Origin: Streptomyces sp. L-9-10
GTDB taxonomy: Bacteria; Actinomycetota; Actinomycetes; Streptomycetales; Streptomycetaceae
DNA: 64,000 nucleotides
Assembly: GCF_004151105.1 (NCBI RefSeq)
Contig: NZ_PHRF01000090.1
Location: 62,001-126,000 of the forward strand
Direction: 5' to 3'
Position 1 is the first letter of the stretch, and every line of letters begins with the position of its first letter. Shown piece by piece: positions 41,503 through 49,850 of this stretch. Under the pieces are notes generated by a model. That model was given only the letters and a program-made list of their open reading frames with translations. It was not told where the DNA came from and did not search any database. Made by a program: the position numbers and the translations under genes.

Positions 41503-42366
41503 TCAGCCGGCGTTCATGGAGAGCTTCTCGATCTCGGCCGCGTCGAGTGTGTCGCGTACCGGAGGGGTCGAAGGCACGGTGAATGGCTTGTCGAAGTCGG
41601 ACAGGAGCATTGCCCCCTTCGGTTTCTGCCCTTCCACCTTCACCGTGTACGGTCGGCCCTCGGTGGCGACGTACACGGTCGACTTGCCGTCCTCCGCCGA
41701 GTCGATGTGTACGGGCACCGCCTTCACACCCTCCGCCGTGGCCACGGCGCCCTTGGTCAGCTTCGCTCCGTCACCGGGGGGCTTCGCGAGACCGTCCGCC
41801 CCCACGAACTCGCAGTACGCCGACGCCATCATCAGCACGAAGGAGTCTTCCACGTCGCCGTACAGGTACTTTTCCCTGGCATCGGGGAACTTGTCGAGAA
41901 TCGGCTTGGCGACCGGGTCGTTCCAGTACGAGTCCTCCAGCTTGAGCCAGACCTTGTCGCCCTTCCTGATGACACGGTTGGTGAAGCCCTCATTGGTGAA
42001 CGTACCGGCGCAGTTGCCTGCCTTGTCCATCGTCAGGTCGTGGGAACTCGTGGTGGAGTCCGCCGTGGAGACGCGCATCGTCCTGGCCGACGTGGTCGCC
42101 TCCGCGCTCTTTGCCAGGATGTCCCGAGCAGAGAGCTTTTCCACTCCCGAGGGGCCCTTCCGGCCGCCGGAAGAGGATTCCGTGTCCCCCGTGCCGGAGC
42201 TCCGGCGGTCCTTCTCCTTCACGGCGCTCCCGCTCTTCGCGTCGCTCTTCGTGCCGTTCTGCGCGCCGGGCTTCCGGCCGTCGTCACCCTCGCCGCCGCA
42301 ACCGGTGACGCCCAGTACGACGCCGGCGCATACCGCCGCCGTCAGCATGGTGTGTTTCCTTGTCAT
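41503..42366 (-). CDS. Secreted lipoprotein, LprG/LolA-like fold suspected
   Basis: A 287-residue lipoprotein. ATG 42366 lies 8 nt after AAGGAG; signal peptide MLTAAVCAGVVLGVTGC has a clear lipobox. A Lys/Ser/Gly linker of about 50 residues is followed by SARDILAKSAEATTSARTMRVSTADSTTSSHDLTMDKAGNCAG, the pattern of LppX/LprG and related LolA-like proteins, then NRVIRKGDKVWLKLEDSYW. Such Streptomyces lipoproteins are common and their cargo is unknown. It stands, convergent with one and divergent from the other, between the two sigma-like sensor genes, which may be chance or a link to cell-envelope sensing. Confidence 0.85.
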   Translation of the reverse strand: MTRKHTMLTAAVCAGVVLGVTGCGGEGDDGRKPGAQNGTKSDAKSGSAVKEKDRRSSGTGDTESSSGGRKGPSGVEKLSARDILAKSAEATTSARTMRVSTADSTTSSHDLTMDKAGNCAGTFTNEGFTNRVIRKGDKVWLKLEDSYWNDPVAKPILDKFPDAREKYLYGDVEDSFVLMMASAYCEFVGADGLAKPPGDGAKLTKGAVATAEGVKAVPVHIDSAEDGKSTVYVATEGRPYTVKVEGQKPKGAMLLSDFDKPFTVPSTPPVRDTLDAAEIEKLSMNAG

Positions 42367-43144
42367 CACTGACTCCTTCATGGATGTGAGGTGCGTCGAT
42401 ACGGAGACCGGGAGCAGCCGGCCTCCGCCTCTGCCCGAGCGGCGGTCCGAGCCGCGCCCGGGTGCCCGGCTTCCCTCGAGAAGCGCACGGGAACACGGAC
42501 GTTCGCTCACCGCATCGAACATACGTGCTGCTTCACATCACACCACACACGACTGACACCACAGGGTCCGCGCCGTGATGCCCGCGCACTCATCGCCGAT
42601 CCACCGCCACACACTGCTCAGCCTTGCTGCGCGTTGTGCCGGTGTGAGCCCGCGTTCCGGCCCGTACGCCCGCGAGTTGAGCGGTGATCACAGCACCACA
42701 TGAACCGCGCACGGTGTCCGAGCACTTCAGGAGGCCGGTTCGGTGCCGACGCCTTCGTCTCCTCGGCCCGTACCGCCTTCCGTACGTCCTCGGGGGAAGA
42801 ACGGGGAGGAACGTGGACGCCAGAGCCCCTGTGAACGCTGCCCGGCGCGTTCTCTCCGGGCGGTTACCAGGTGGTACGACGCGACGGTCTCCGCGCTTTA
42901 CCCGACGTACCCGGGAGAGGGCAACGCCCCCGGAGAGCGACGGCCGTTGCCTCGCCCGAACAGTGGTGGGGCACCCCACCGGTGTGGCACCGTGATCGTG
43001 CGCCTGGACCGCCCTCCCCCGTGGCGGTCCAAGCCTCTTCCCCCCCCGTGAGCAGACAAGTCTTTCCCCCCACAGCAGACGCGACGCGCTCGAAGTGCTT
43101 CTGGCGTACCCGGCACAGGCTGATATGCCGCGGGGGAGAAGCGC
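42367..43144. other. 778-bp region without a convincing gene, upstream of the second sigma-like gene
   Basis: Long gap between the lipoprotein start and the sigma/LamG gene. One plus-strand frame from GTG 42743 to 43051 has AGGAGG 8 nt upstream and could encode a 102-residue Arg/Pro-rich protein (contains WYDATVSALYPTYPGEGN), but its composition and lack of family similarity leave it doubtful. The region holds the promoters of both flanking genes and the shared motif at 43080-43100. Confidence 0.5.
43080..43100 (+). promoter_or_regulatory. Shared upstream motif, copy 2 (CGCGACGCG-CTCG-AAGTGCTT)
   Basis: Second copy of the element found at 39831-39847, here with CTC inserted before GAAGTGCTT, ending 44 bp before the ATG at 43145. 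Sequence similarity outside this element is not obvious, which favours a functional site over a recent duplication. Confidence 0.4.
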
Positions 43145-45172
43145 ATGAACGTCTCCGTCCCAGGTCCTGTCCAGACCGGGTGTTCTGGTGCGCGCGATGC
43201 GGCGGGGGACTCCTCGACGAACGCCGACAGTCCCAGGAGATTCGACGTGCCGCACCCCGGGCGCAACCTGCCCCTCTCTTCCGACCGGTCATCAGCTTCA
43301 CCCGATCCCTCCCTCCGGGGCGCGGCGGGGCTGAGCGATCGCGAGCTGGTACGGATCACCCTCCGCGCCTCCGGCGGGGCGGAAGCCGCCGCCCGGGAGC
43401 TCTTCGACCGTCACCGTGGCGCGGCGACCGCCTACGCGGCACAGTGCACCACCACCCCGACCGCCGCGGCTCTGCTGCTCACCTCCGCGGAGTTCGCGGC
43501 GACGCAGTCCTTTCTTGTCGACGGCGGTTCCACGGCCTGGCGGCCCTATCTGCTGAACACGCTTGTGCGCACGGCCGCCGAGTGGGCCGCAGGGGACAAA
43601 CAGCACCATCTCGCGCCCGAGCTGTGCTCCTGGCTGGCGGAGTCCGGCGGGGTGGTCGCGGGTCCGGTCCAGGGAAACGGCACCGCCGGTGTCGTCCTGC
43701 TCGTCCAGGCGTTCCACCAGCTTCCGGAGCGCCTTCAGGTCGTTCTCTGGCACAGGGTCGTGGACCAGGAGGACATCGCGCAGGTCGCACGGTGTACCGG
43801 CACCAGCCAGGACGCCGTCCGCATATGGGCCGACACGGTGGAGGACAAGTTCCTCACGGTGTACGGCCGGTTGTACGAGGAGACGGCGGCGGCGCGGTGC
43901 CGTCCCTTCAGCCGTCTGGTGCTCACGACGGCACGGACCGGTCTCCCCCAAGCGCCCGGCGACGGCGGCGCGAGCGGGCTCGAAGGGCACTTGGCCACGT
44001 GCGGGAACTGTGACCGGGTGTTCCGTCATCTGTCGCGGCCGCACGGGCACGAGTGGGGACCGCCGCTGGCGGAGAGCCTGCTGCCCTGGGGCGGGGGAGA
44101 CTACTGCGCGGGCCGGGCGGTGGTCCGCGCGGGGGAGCCGCCCACCGGAGCGACGGCCGGGGACGTACCCCCGGCGTCGTCCCTCCGGCTGCGGATTCTC
44201 CGGACGCGGGCTCTTCGGACGTGGGCTCTTCGGACACGATCCGGCCGGGCGCTCGTCGCGGCCGCTGTCGCCGGGGCCGTGCTCGGTGTGGTGCTTCTCA
44301 GTACCGGAGACTCCGACCCGGCCCCCGGCGATCCCGCGGCCACACTGCGGGGCTCCCACGACAGCTCCCACACCTGGAGCGGAAGCACCACGTCTCCGAA
44401 GGGGCCGGGGCCGTCGCCTTCGGTGTCACCGTCCGCCTCGAAGTCGTCCAAGTCGTCCACGTCGTCATCGAAGCCGCCGGCCGACCCGCCCTCGACGTCG
44501 AAGAGCCCTCCGGGGCCCAAGCCCGGGAAGCTCGCGGACGCCCGGCTGCGCTGGGACTTCGAGAACGCGGGTGAACGTCCCGAGGACACCTCCGCGGCCG
44601 GACTCCCGGGCAGCTACCACGGCCGGGTCGAGTGGAGCGACGACCGGAACGGGTCGGTGTGGTTCAACGGCGTGAGCTACGTGGAGACCTCGCGGGCCGT
44701 GGTCGACACGGCCCGCAGTTTCACCGTCTCGGCGTGGGCGCGGCTGACGTCGAACGGGGAGTTCTACACCGTCGCCGCACAGGACGGCGGCAACATCAGC
44801 GGGTTCTTTCTCCAGTACGCCCAGGACGACAACCGCTGGCGGCTCGCCATGGGACAGTCCGACTCCACGGAGGCGGGGGAGGACGAGGCCGAGTCGGCCG
44901 GCCCACCGGCGATGGACACGTGGCAGCACCTCACGGGGGTGTTCGACGCGGAGAAGCGGCAGATCCGGCTGTATGTCGACGGCCGCCTCCAGAGCACCGC
45001 CGCACACCGCTCCACCTGGAACGCGAACGGATCCTTCACCGTCGGACGTGGCCTGTGGGAAGGGGACGAGGCCGACCAGTACAAGGGCTACGTGGACGAC
45101 GTCCGCGCCTATCAGCGGGCCATGAGCGCCTCGGAGATCTCGGCCCTGGCCTCCGCGGGTCCCAACGGCTGA
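43145..45172 (+). CDS. Membrane-anchored sigma-like protein with extracytoplasmic LamG-like domain
   Basis: A 675-residue protein; ATG 43145 follows GGGGGAG. Order: a flexible N-terminus (1-60); an ECF sigma-like region 2 (LSDRELVRITLRASGGAEAAARELFDRH); region 4 (LLVQAFHQLPERLQVVLWHRVVDQEDIAQVARCTGTSQDAVRIW, 185-230), including the classic LPERxxxVLWxR; a zinc-finger-like HLATCGNC (282-289); basic repeats of LRTRALRTW type; a TM helix (369-386); a Ser/Pro/Lys linker to about 480; and a LamG/ConA-like domain (SVWFNGVSYVETSR, FTVSAWARL, TWQHLTGVFDAEKRQIRLYVDG). It has the same plan as the 39911 gene with another carbohydrate-binding module. It probably senses a glycan outside and controls transcription inside. 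Confidence 0.85.
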   Translation: MNVSVPGPVQTGCSGARDAAGDSSTNADSPRRFDVPHPGRNLPLSSDRSSASPDPSLRGAAGLSDRELVRITLRASGGAEAAARELFDRHRGAATAYAAQCTTTPTAAALLLTSAEFAATQSFLVDGGSTAWRPYLLNTLVRTAAEWAAGDKQHHLAPELCSWLAESGGVVAGPVQGNGTAGVVLLVQAFHQLPERLQVVLWHRVVDQEDIAQVARCTGTSQDAVRIWADTVEDKFLTVYGRLYEETAAARCRPFSRLVLTTARTGLPQAPGDGGASGLEGHLATCGNCDRVFRHLSRPHGHEWGPPLAESLLPWGGGDYCAGRAVVRAGEPPTGATAGDVPPASSLRLRILRTRALRTWALRTRSGRALVAAAVAGAVLGVVLLSTGDSDPAPGDPAATLRGSHDSSHTWSGSTTSPKGPGPSPSVSPSASKSSKSSTSSSKPPADPPSTSKSPPGPKPGKLADARLRWDFENAGERPEDTSAAGLPGSYHGRVEWSDDRNGSVWFNGVSYVETSRAVVDTARSFTVSAWARLTSNGEFYTVAAQDGGNISGFFLQYAQDDNRWRLAMGQSDSTEAGEDEAESAGPPAMDTWQHLTGVFDAEKRQIRLYVDGRLQSTAAHRSTWNANGSFTVGRGLWEGDEADQYKGYVDDVRAYQRAMSASEISALASAGPNG

Positions 45173-45409
45173 CATTCCTCCTCCCCTCGGCCGGGAAGGG
45201 CGGTTCACCGGGGAAAGCGCGCGTGCGTCCTGAGCACTTGGCGGCTTGCCTCACCCGCCTCCAGACCACCGTGGGCCGCACCGGCGTACCGCCGTACTGC
45301 CGGACCGCGGACGGGCGGCGAGCGCCGCCACCTCCTGCCCTCCGAGGATCATGGGACCGAGATGAAGTGCTCATGCAAACGAGCGAATGGTCTCGTTACA
45401 CTCCGCCCC

Positions 45410-45694
45410 ATGTATCTCACCCCCCACGGTAGGACGCAGAACACGCAGGGCAACCGGCATATTTTCATTGAGCGTTCAGGTAAACGTCGGAGGATAGTGC
45501 GGTTCGCGGCGATCGCCCTCGGCGGTGCCTGCGGGGCGTACCTGATGTTCGTCGCGATCGTGATCGCCGGCCTCTGGCTGCCGGCCGGGCAACAGACCCC
45601 CACCGACAGGCAGGGCTACCAACAGGTCCGGCCGCCGTCTCCGCTCCCGGACAGTTCCTTCTCCTCCCATCCGGCCGAAGCCACTCGCGGATGA
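45410..45694 (+). CDS. Small single-TM protein upstream of the synthase
   Basis: A 94-residue protein from ATG 45410; a GTG at 45497 with GGAGG three nt upstream would give 65 residues. The basic SGKRRRIVRF before the TM helix (AIALGGACGAYLMFVAIVIAGLWL) predicts N-in topology, with a Pro/Gln-rich outer tail. Its stop overlaps the synthase ATG (ATGA), so it is coupled to it; by position it corresponds to the small partner gene upstream of matB-like synthases, but I cannot confirm homology. Confidence 0.65.
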   Translation: MYLTPHGRTQNTQGNRHIFIERSGKRRRIVRFAAIALGGACGAYLMFVAIVIAGLWLPAGQQTPTDRQGYQQVRPPSPLPDSSFSSHPAEATRG

Positions 45695-47799
45695 GTCCCC
45701 GGCACGCACTGCGCCGTCCCCCACGCGGGCACTGGGTGCTGTTGTCGCTCATCCTCACGGTCGTCGTCGTCACCCTTCTCTTCGAAGGCTGGACCACACA
45801 CGAGGTCGACCCCGCACGCGCCAAACGCCCCTGCGCCGAGCCCATCCCGCGCGGCGCCGACACCGGGCGGCCCGTACTGAGATTCACCGGCGCCGGTGCC
45901 GAGACGGCCGCCATGCCCCCGCGCACGGTGGCCCTCACTTTCGACGGCGGCCCGGACCCGGTCTGGACACCCCGCCTCCTCGACCTGCTGGCGGTCCACG
46001 GCGCGAAAGCCACGTTCTTCGTCTACGGCAAGCAGGCGGCACGCCATCCGGGACTCGTCAGACGCATCCGGGAGGAGGGGCACGAGATCGGCTCCTACAC
46101 CTACACAGGCGGCGACCTGGGAGCGGCCTCCGGTCCGCGCGCCCGGATGGAACTGGGCCTCACGCAGACGGTGCTGGCCGGTGTGATCGGTGTGCACACC
46201 CGGCTGCTGAGGCTGCCTCACACCACAACGGCGGACACCCTGTGCGGCGCCGAGTGGCCGGCCGCGCGGCGCGCCGCCGGGCAGGGCTATCTCATCGTCG
46301 CCTCGGATCGCAAGGACCGGAAGCCCGCCGACGGTGCCGTGCGCCAGTACAGCCACACCGCTCTCGGTTTCCGCGAGGCACGTTCGGTGCTGCGCGATCC
46401 CCGGGTCGAACGGTTCACCACCGTCTCGGCCGGCCTCGGGCAGCCCGGGGCCACCGGCCGAGCGCCGCTCGCCGAGCGGCTGAAGGGCATGGGCCTCCTG
46501 CACGCCCAGGAGCTGGGGCGGGCACTTCCCCGGGCGATGGCCTGGGCGCTGGTGGTGGCCGGCGTGCTCGGTCTGCTGCGGCTGGCGATGCTCGTCCGGT
46601 TCGCACGGATCCACGCGCGTAGGCGCGGCGGCCGGCGGCCGGGCGGTCCGCGGGCATCCGGGGTGACCGGACCCGTCACGGTGCTGGTGCCCGCGCACAA
46701 CGAAGAGGCGGGCATCGTCGCCACCGTGCACTCGCTGCTCGGCTCCACCCACCGGGACCTTCAGATCGTCGTCATCGACGACGGCTCCACAGACGGCACG
46801 GCGGCGGCCGTCGCCCGCCTCACCGATCCCCGGGTGACACTCGTGCGCCAGCCCAACACCGGCAAACCGGGCGCCCTCAACACCGGTCTCGTGGCGGCGC
46901 GGCACGCCGTCGTGGTGATGGTCGACGCGGACACCGTGCTGGAGCCCGACGCCATCCACCATCTCGTCCAGCCGATGGCCGACCCCTCGGTCGGGGCGGT
47001 CAGCGGCAACACGAAGGTGGGCAATCGCCGCCATCTGCTGGGCAAGTGGCAGCACTTGGAGTACGTACTCGGGTTCAATCTGGACCGGCGCATGTTCGAG
47101 GTGCTGGAGTGCATGCCCACGGTCCCGGGCGCCATCGGTGCCTTCCGCAGGGAAGCGCTGCTGGGCGTCGGCGGCGTCAGCGACGAGACCCTCGCCGAGG
47201 ACACCGACCTGACGATGGCCCTGTGGCGGGCGGGCTGGCGGGCCGTCTACGAGGAGTCGGCCGTCGCGTGGACCGAAGTCCCGGACACCCTGGGACAGTT
47301 GTGGCGACAGCGATACCGCTGGTGCTACGGCACGCTTCAGTCGATGTGGAAGCACCGGCACGCCGTGCGCGAGACCGGCAGGGCGGGCAGGTTCGGGCGA
47401 CGAGGGCTGAGCTATCTGGCGCTCTTCCAGGTCGCGCTGCCGCTCTTCGCACCCGTGGTCGACGTCTTCGCGCTGTACGCCGTGTGCTTCCGCGACCCGG
47501 TCGAAGCGGTCGCCGTCTGGTTCGGCTTCCTCGGCGTGCAGCTGGCCACGGCGGGCTACGCGCTGTGGCTGGACGGCGAGCGGCTGCGGGTTCTGTGGTC
47601 GCTGCCGCTCCAACTATTCGTCTACCGGCAGCTGTTGTACCTGGTCGTCCTCCACTCGGTGATGACGGCGCTGCTCGGTACCCGGCTCACCTGGCACCGC
47701 ATGCACCGCACCGGGACCGCCGACCCCTACCAGCTCGTCGCGCCGCCCACGGACGATCGCGTCCCGAGACTTCACCGCCCGAAGGGAGACCCGCGATGA
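45691..47799 (+). CDS. MatB-like polysaccharide synthase: degenerate NodB deacetylase domain fused to GT2
   Basis: A 702-residue membrane protein. TM1 (16-31) leads to an extracellular NodB-like domain (about 75-270), then a TM (284-303), a cytosolic GT2 domain (VLVPAHNEE 331, VIDDGSTDGT 361, DAD 412-414, EDTD 503-506, QRYRW 540-544) and several C-terminal TMs, the plan of a processive synthase such as IcaA or hyaluronan synthase. In Streptomyces, MatB of this design makes a PNAG-like surface glycan that causes mycelial clumping. Here the NodB metal sites are lost: TFDGGP instead of TFDDGP, and GSYTYTGG instead of GNHTYTHP. The GT2 half looks fully active. It is coupled to an LCP gene by ATGA. 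Confidence 0.9.
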   Translation: MSPRHALRRPPRGHWVLLSLILTVVVVTLLFEGWTTHEVDPARAKRPCAEPIPRGADTGRPVLRFTGAGAETAAMPPRTVALTFDGGPDPVWTPRLLDLLAVHGAKATFFVYGKQAARHPGLVRRIREEGHEIGSYTYTGGDLGAASGPRARMELGLTQTVLAGVIGVHTRLLRLPHTTTADTLCGAEWPAARRAAGQGYLIVASDRKDRKPADGAVRQYSHTALGFREARSVLRDPRVERFTTVSAGLGQPGATGRAPLAERLKGMGLLHAQELGRALPRAMAWALVVAGVLGLLRLAMLVRFARIHARRRGGRRPGGPRASGVTGPVTVLVPAHNEEAGIVATVHSLLGSTHRDLQIVVIDDGSTDGTAAAVARLTDPRVTLVRQPNTGKPGALNTGLVAARHAVVVMVDADTVLEPDAIHHLVQPMADPSVGAVSGNTKVGNRRHLLGKWQHLEYVLGFNLDRRMFEVLECMPTVPGAIGAFRREALLGVGGVSDETLAEDTDLTMALWRAGWRAVYEESAVAWTEVPDTLGQLWRQRYRWCYGTLQSMWKHRHAVRETGRAGRFGRRGLSYLALFQVALPLFAPVVDVFALYAVCFRDPVEAVAVWFGFLGVQLATAGYALWLDGERLRVLWSLPLQLFVYRQLLYLVVLHSVMTALLGTRLTWHRMHRTGTADPYQLVAPPTDDRVPRLHRPKGDPR

Positions 47800-48905
47800 C
47801 CGACCCGCTCGGTACCGCCGGCACGAGCCCACCGGGCCCGGCGGCGGCGCGGCGCGCGGCGTACGGATGGCGCGGCACCACGCCCCGGCGGCGGGGCGGC
47901 CGGCGTGCCCGACCGCGCCGCGGGCGCCGAACGGTACGGACCGTGCTCGCGCTGACGCTCACCCTGGCGACGGCCGCGTGCGGTACGTACGCCTGGGCGG
48001 CGGCGGAGCTGAACCGCGGTGTGGACCTCGACGCGTACGGCGCCGGCCCGACGGCGGGAAAGGGCACCAACTACCTGATCGTCGGCTCCGACAGCCGCGA
48101 GGGGCTCTCGGACGCCGATGTGCGCGAGCTGCGCGCGGGCGGCGGGGGAGGCCGCCGGACGGACTCGGTCATGGTGCTGCACACCGGGGCCGACGGCACG
48201 GTGCTGGTCAGCCTGCCGCGCGACTCCTGGGTGACGATCCCCGGCTTCCACGATCCGGCGACCGGTAAGAACGTCCCGCCCGCCAAGGACAAGCTGAACG
48301 CCGCTTTCGCCTATGGCGGCCCCGAGTTGCTGGCTCATACCGTGGAACACAACACCGGTCTGCGCATCGACCACTACGCGGAGATCGGTTTCGCCGGCTT
48401 CGTGAAGGCCGTCGACGCCATCGGCGGCGTCCGCTTCTGCCTGGACCGGGACATCAAGGACGAGAAGTCCGGGGCGGATCTCCGCCGGGGCTGCCGGACG
48501 CTGCACGGCGGGGAGGCGCTCGCTTTCGTCCGCCAGCGCCATCAGGAGGCCGAGGGCGACCTCGGGCGCTCGGCGAACCAGCAGCGGTTCCTCTCGGCGC
48601 TGGCGCGGGAGGCCGCCACGTCGAGGACCTTGCTGGACCCCTCCCAGCTGTATCCCTTGCTGGACGCGGGCCTTGACACGCTGGTCGTGGACCGGGAAAT
48701 GGACCTGCCGCAACTTGCGCGGATGTTCCGCTCGTTGCAAGGCTCCGGCGGGCAGGTCAGGCGGGTGGTCATGCCGGTGGACGCGGTGGGGCTCCCCACC
48801 TCCAAGGGGCACGTCATCCGCTGGGACACCGCGCGCGCCGCGCTGCTGCTCCGGCAGATCCGGGAGGACCGGCCGGTGACGGGTTCCGGCGGTCGCGGGG
48901 ACTGA
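47796..48905 (+). CDS. LytR-CpsA-Psr (LCP) family glycopolymer transferase
   Basis: A 369-residue protein. ATG 47796 overlaps the synthase stop. An Arg-rich cytoplasmic N-terminus (RRGGRRARPRRGRRTVRT) precedes one TM helix; outside lies the LCP domain: NYLIVGSDSREGLSD, RTDSVMVLHTGADGTVLVSLPRDSWVTIPG, LNAAFAYGGPELLAHTVEHNTGLRIDHYAEIGFAGF, and GGEALAFVRQRHQEAEGDLGRSANQQRFL, with the Arg/Asp residues that bind the pyrophosphate. LCP proteins attach lipid-linked glycopolymers to peptidoglycan, so this gene probably anchors the polymer made by the upstream synthase, or transfers a teichoic-acid-like chain. Confidence 0.95.
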   Translation: MTDPLGTAGTSPPGPAAARRAAYGWRGTTPRRRGGRRARPRRGRRTVRTVLALTLTLATAACGTYAWAAAELNRGVDLDAYGAGPTAGKGTNYLIVGSDSREGLSDADVRELRAGGGGGRRTDSVMVLHTGADGTVLVSLPRDSWVTIPGFHDPATGKNVPPAKDKLNAAFAYGGPELLAHTVEHNTGLRIDHYAEIGFAGFVKAVDAIGGVRFCLDRDIKDEKSGADLRRGCRTLHGGEALAFVRQRHQEAEGDLGRSANQQRFLSALAREAATSRTLLDPSQLYPLLDAGLDTLVVDREMDLPQLARMFRSLQGSGGQVRRVVMPVDAVGLPTSKGHVIRWDTARAALLLRQIREDRPVTGSGGRGD

Positions 48906-48955
48906 CCTCCGCACGGAGAGCGGTCGGCGTCGGCCCCGGTCGGCGCCGGCCTCGG

Positions 48956-48986
48956 CCGAAACGCTCGCCCTCGCTGAGCGTTTCGG
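48956..48986 (+). terminator. Terminator after the LCP gene
   Basis: A perfect 11-bp stem (48956-48966 with 48976-48986; arm CCGAAACGCTC), 9-nt loop, about 50 nt after the LCP stop. It closes the three-gene surface-glycan operon. Confidence 0.8.
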
Positions 48987-49116
48987 ACAAAGGTGCTACC
49001 GGTCAGTAGTAAGAATGTCGCCGGGCATTCATGATGGGACGCGAGCATGACAACTCGTTCGTCAGGCCACTGTCCACGAGCCGTTGGCAGCTTCCCCCAC
49101 ATTCAGGAGAGCCCCG

Positions 49117-49755
49117 ATGCATGCACGCGCCACCATCCCGCGCACCGCTGCGGCACTCGCCGCCACCTTCGTCCTCGTCGCGGTCCCCGTCGCCTCGGCC
49201 ACCGCCGCAGAGACGGCCCCGGCGGCCCGCACCACCGAGGCCACCGCCTCCGTCGCCGGTGTCGACTACACCGCCTGGCAGCGGGACGTCGCCGCCGTCG
49301 TCGCCGAGGCGCGGCCCTGGATCGAGACCCGCACCGCGAGTGCCGGCACCGAGAAGCAGGCGATCGTCCTGGACATCGACAACACCGCGCTGGAGACGCA
49401 CTTCCACCCGTTCTGGCAGCTGCCCACCCCCGCCGTCTCGGACGTCCGGGAGCTCGCCCGCTACGCCGACTCCCGTGGTGTGGCCGTCTTCTTCGTCACG
49501 GCCCGTCCCGGCATCATCTACTCCCTCACGGACTGGAACCTGAAGGAAGCCGGCTACCCCGTCGACGGACTGTACGTACGCGACCTGCCCGACCTCTTCG
49601 ACGAGGTCAGCGCCTACAAGACGGAGAAGCGAGCCGAGATCGAGGCGAAGGGCTACACGATCATCGCCAACATCGGGAACAACACCACCGACGTCGTCGG
49701 CGGCCACGCCGAACGCACCTTCAAGCTCCCGGATTACAACGGCCAGCTCTCGTAG
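49117..49755 (+). CDS. Secreted HAD-family acid phosphatase
   Basis: A 212-residue exported phosphatase. ATG 49117 has AGGAGAG upstream; the signal peptide ends near ASATAAE. HAD motif I is VLDIDNTALET (nucleophile DxDxT), motif II FFVTARPG, then a Lys in YKTEKRAEIEAKGY and motif IV IIANIGNNTTDVVGG, in which the acidic pair is reduced to N..D, as in class III acid phosphatases. It should release phosphate from organic esters outside the cell. Monocistronic, ended by a strong hairpin. Confidence 0.92.
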   Translation: MHARATIPRTAAALAATFVLVAVPVASATAAETAPAARTTEATASVAGVDYTAWQRDVAAVVAEARPWIETRTASAGTEKQAIVLDIDNTALETHFHPFWQLPTPAVSDVRELARYADSRGVAVFFVTARPGIIYSLTDWNLKEAGYPVDGLYVRDLPDLFDEVSAYKTEKRAEIEAKGYTIIANIGNNTTDVVGGHAERTFKLPDYNGQLS

Positions 49756-49792
49756 TGTCCTGAGCCGGGAACGCGGGAACTCGTCGAGGAAC

Positions 49793-49833
49793 TCCTGCCG
49801 ACCGCGCGATCGGCCACCGCGCGGTCGGCAGGA
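49793..49833. terminator. Bidirectional hairpin between the phosphatase and WGR/DUF4132 genes
   Basis: A perfect 16-bp stem (49793-49808 with 49818-49833; arm TCCTGCCGACCGCGCG), 9-nt loop. It lies between two convergent genes and also ends the five-gene minus-strand operon. Confidence 0.88.
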
Positions 49834-49850
49834 TCACGGTCCGACGGTCG

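Noticed and set aside
42743..43051. 102-codon frame with AGGAGG upstream in the gap before the sigma/LamG gene
   Set aside because: The ribosome binding site is good, but the product is Arg/Pro-rich with no recognised family and lies in a likely promoter region; kept only as a remark in the intergenic entry.
45616..47613. 665-codon minus-strand frame across the synthase
   Set aside because: Antisense to a clear NodB/GT2 fusion with conserved motifs; the antisense product is low-complexity Arg/Gly/His/Gln.
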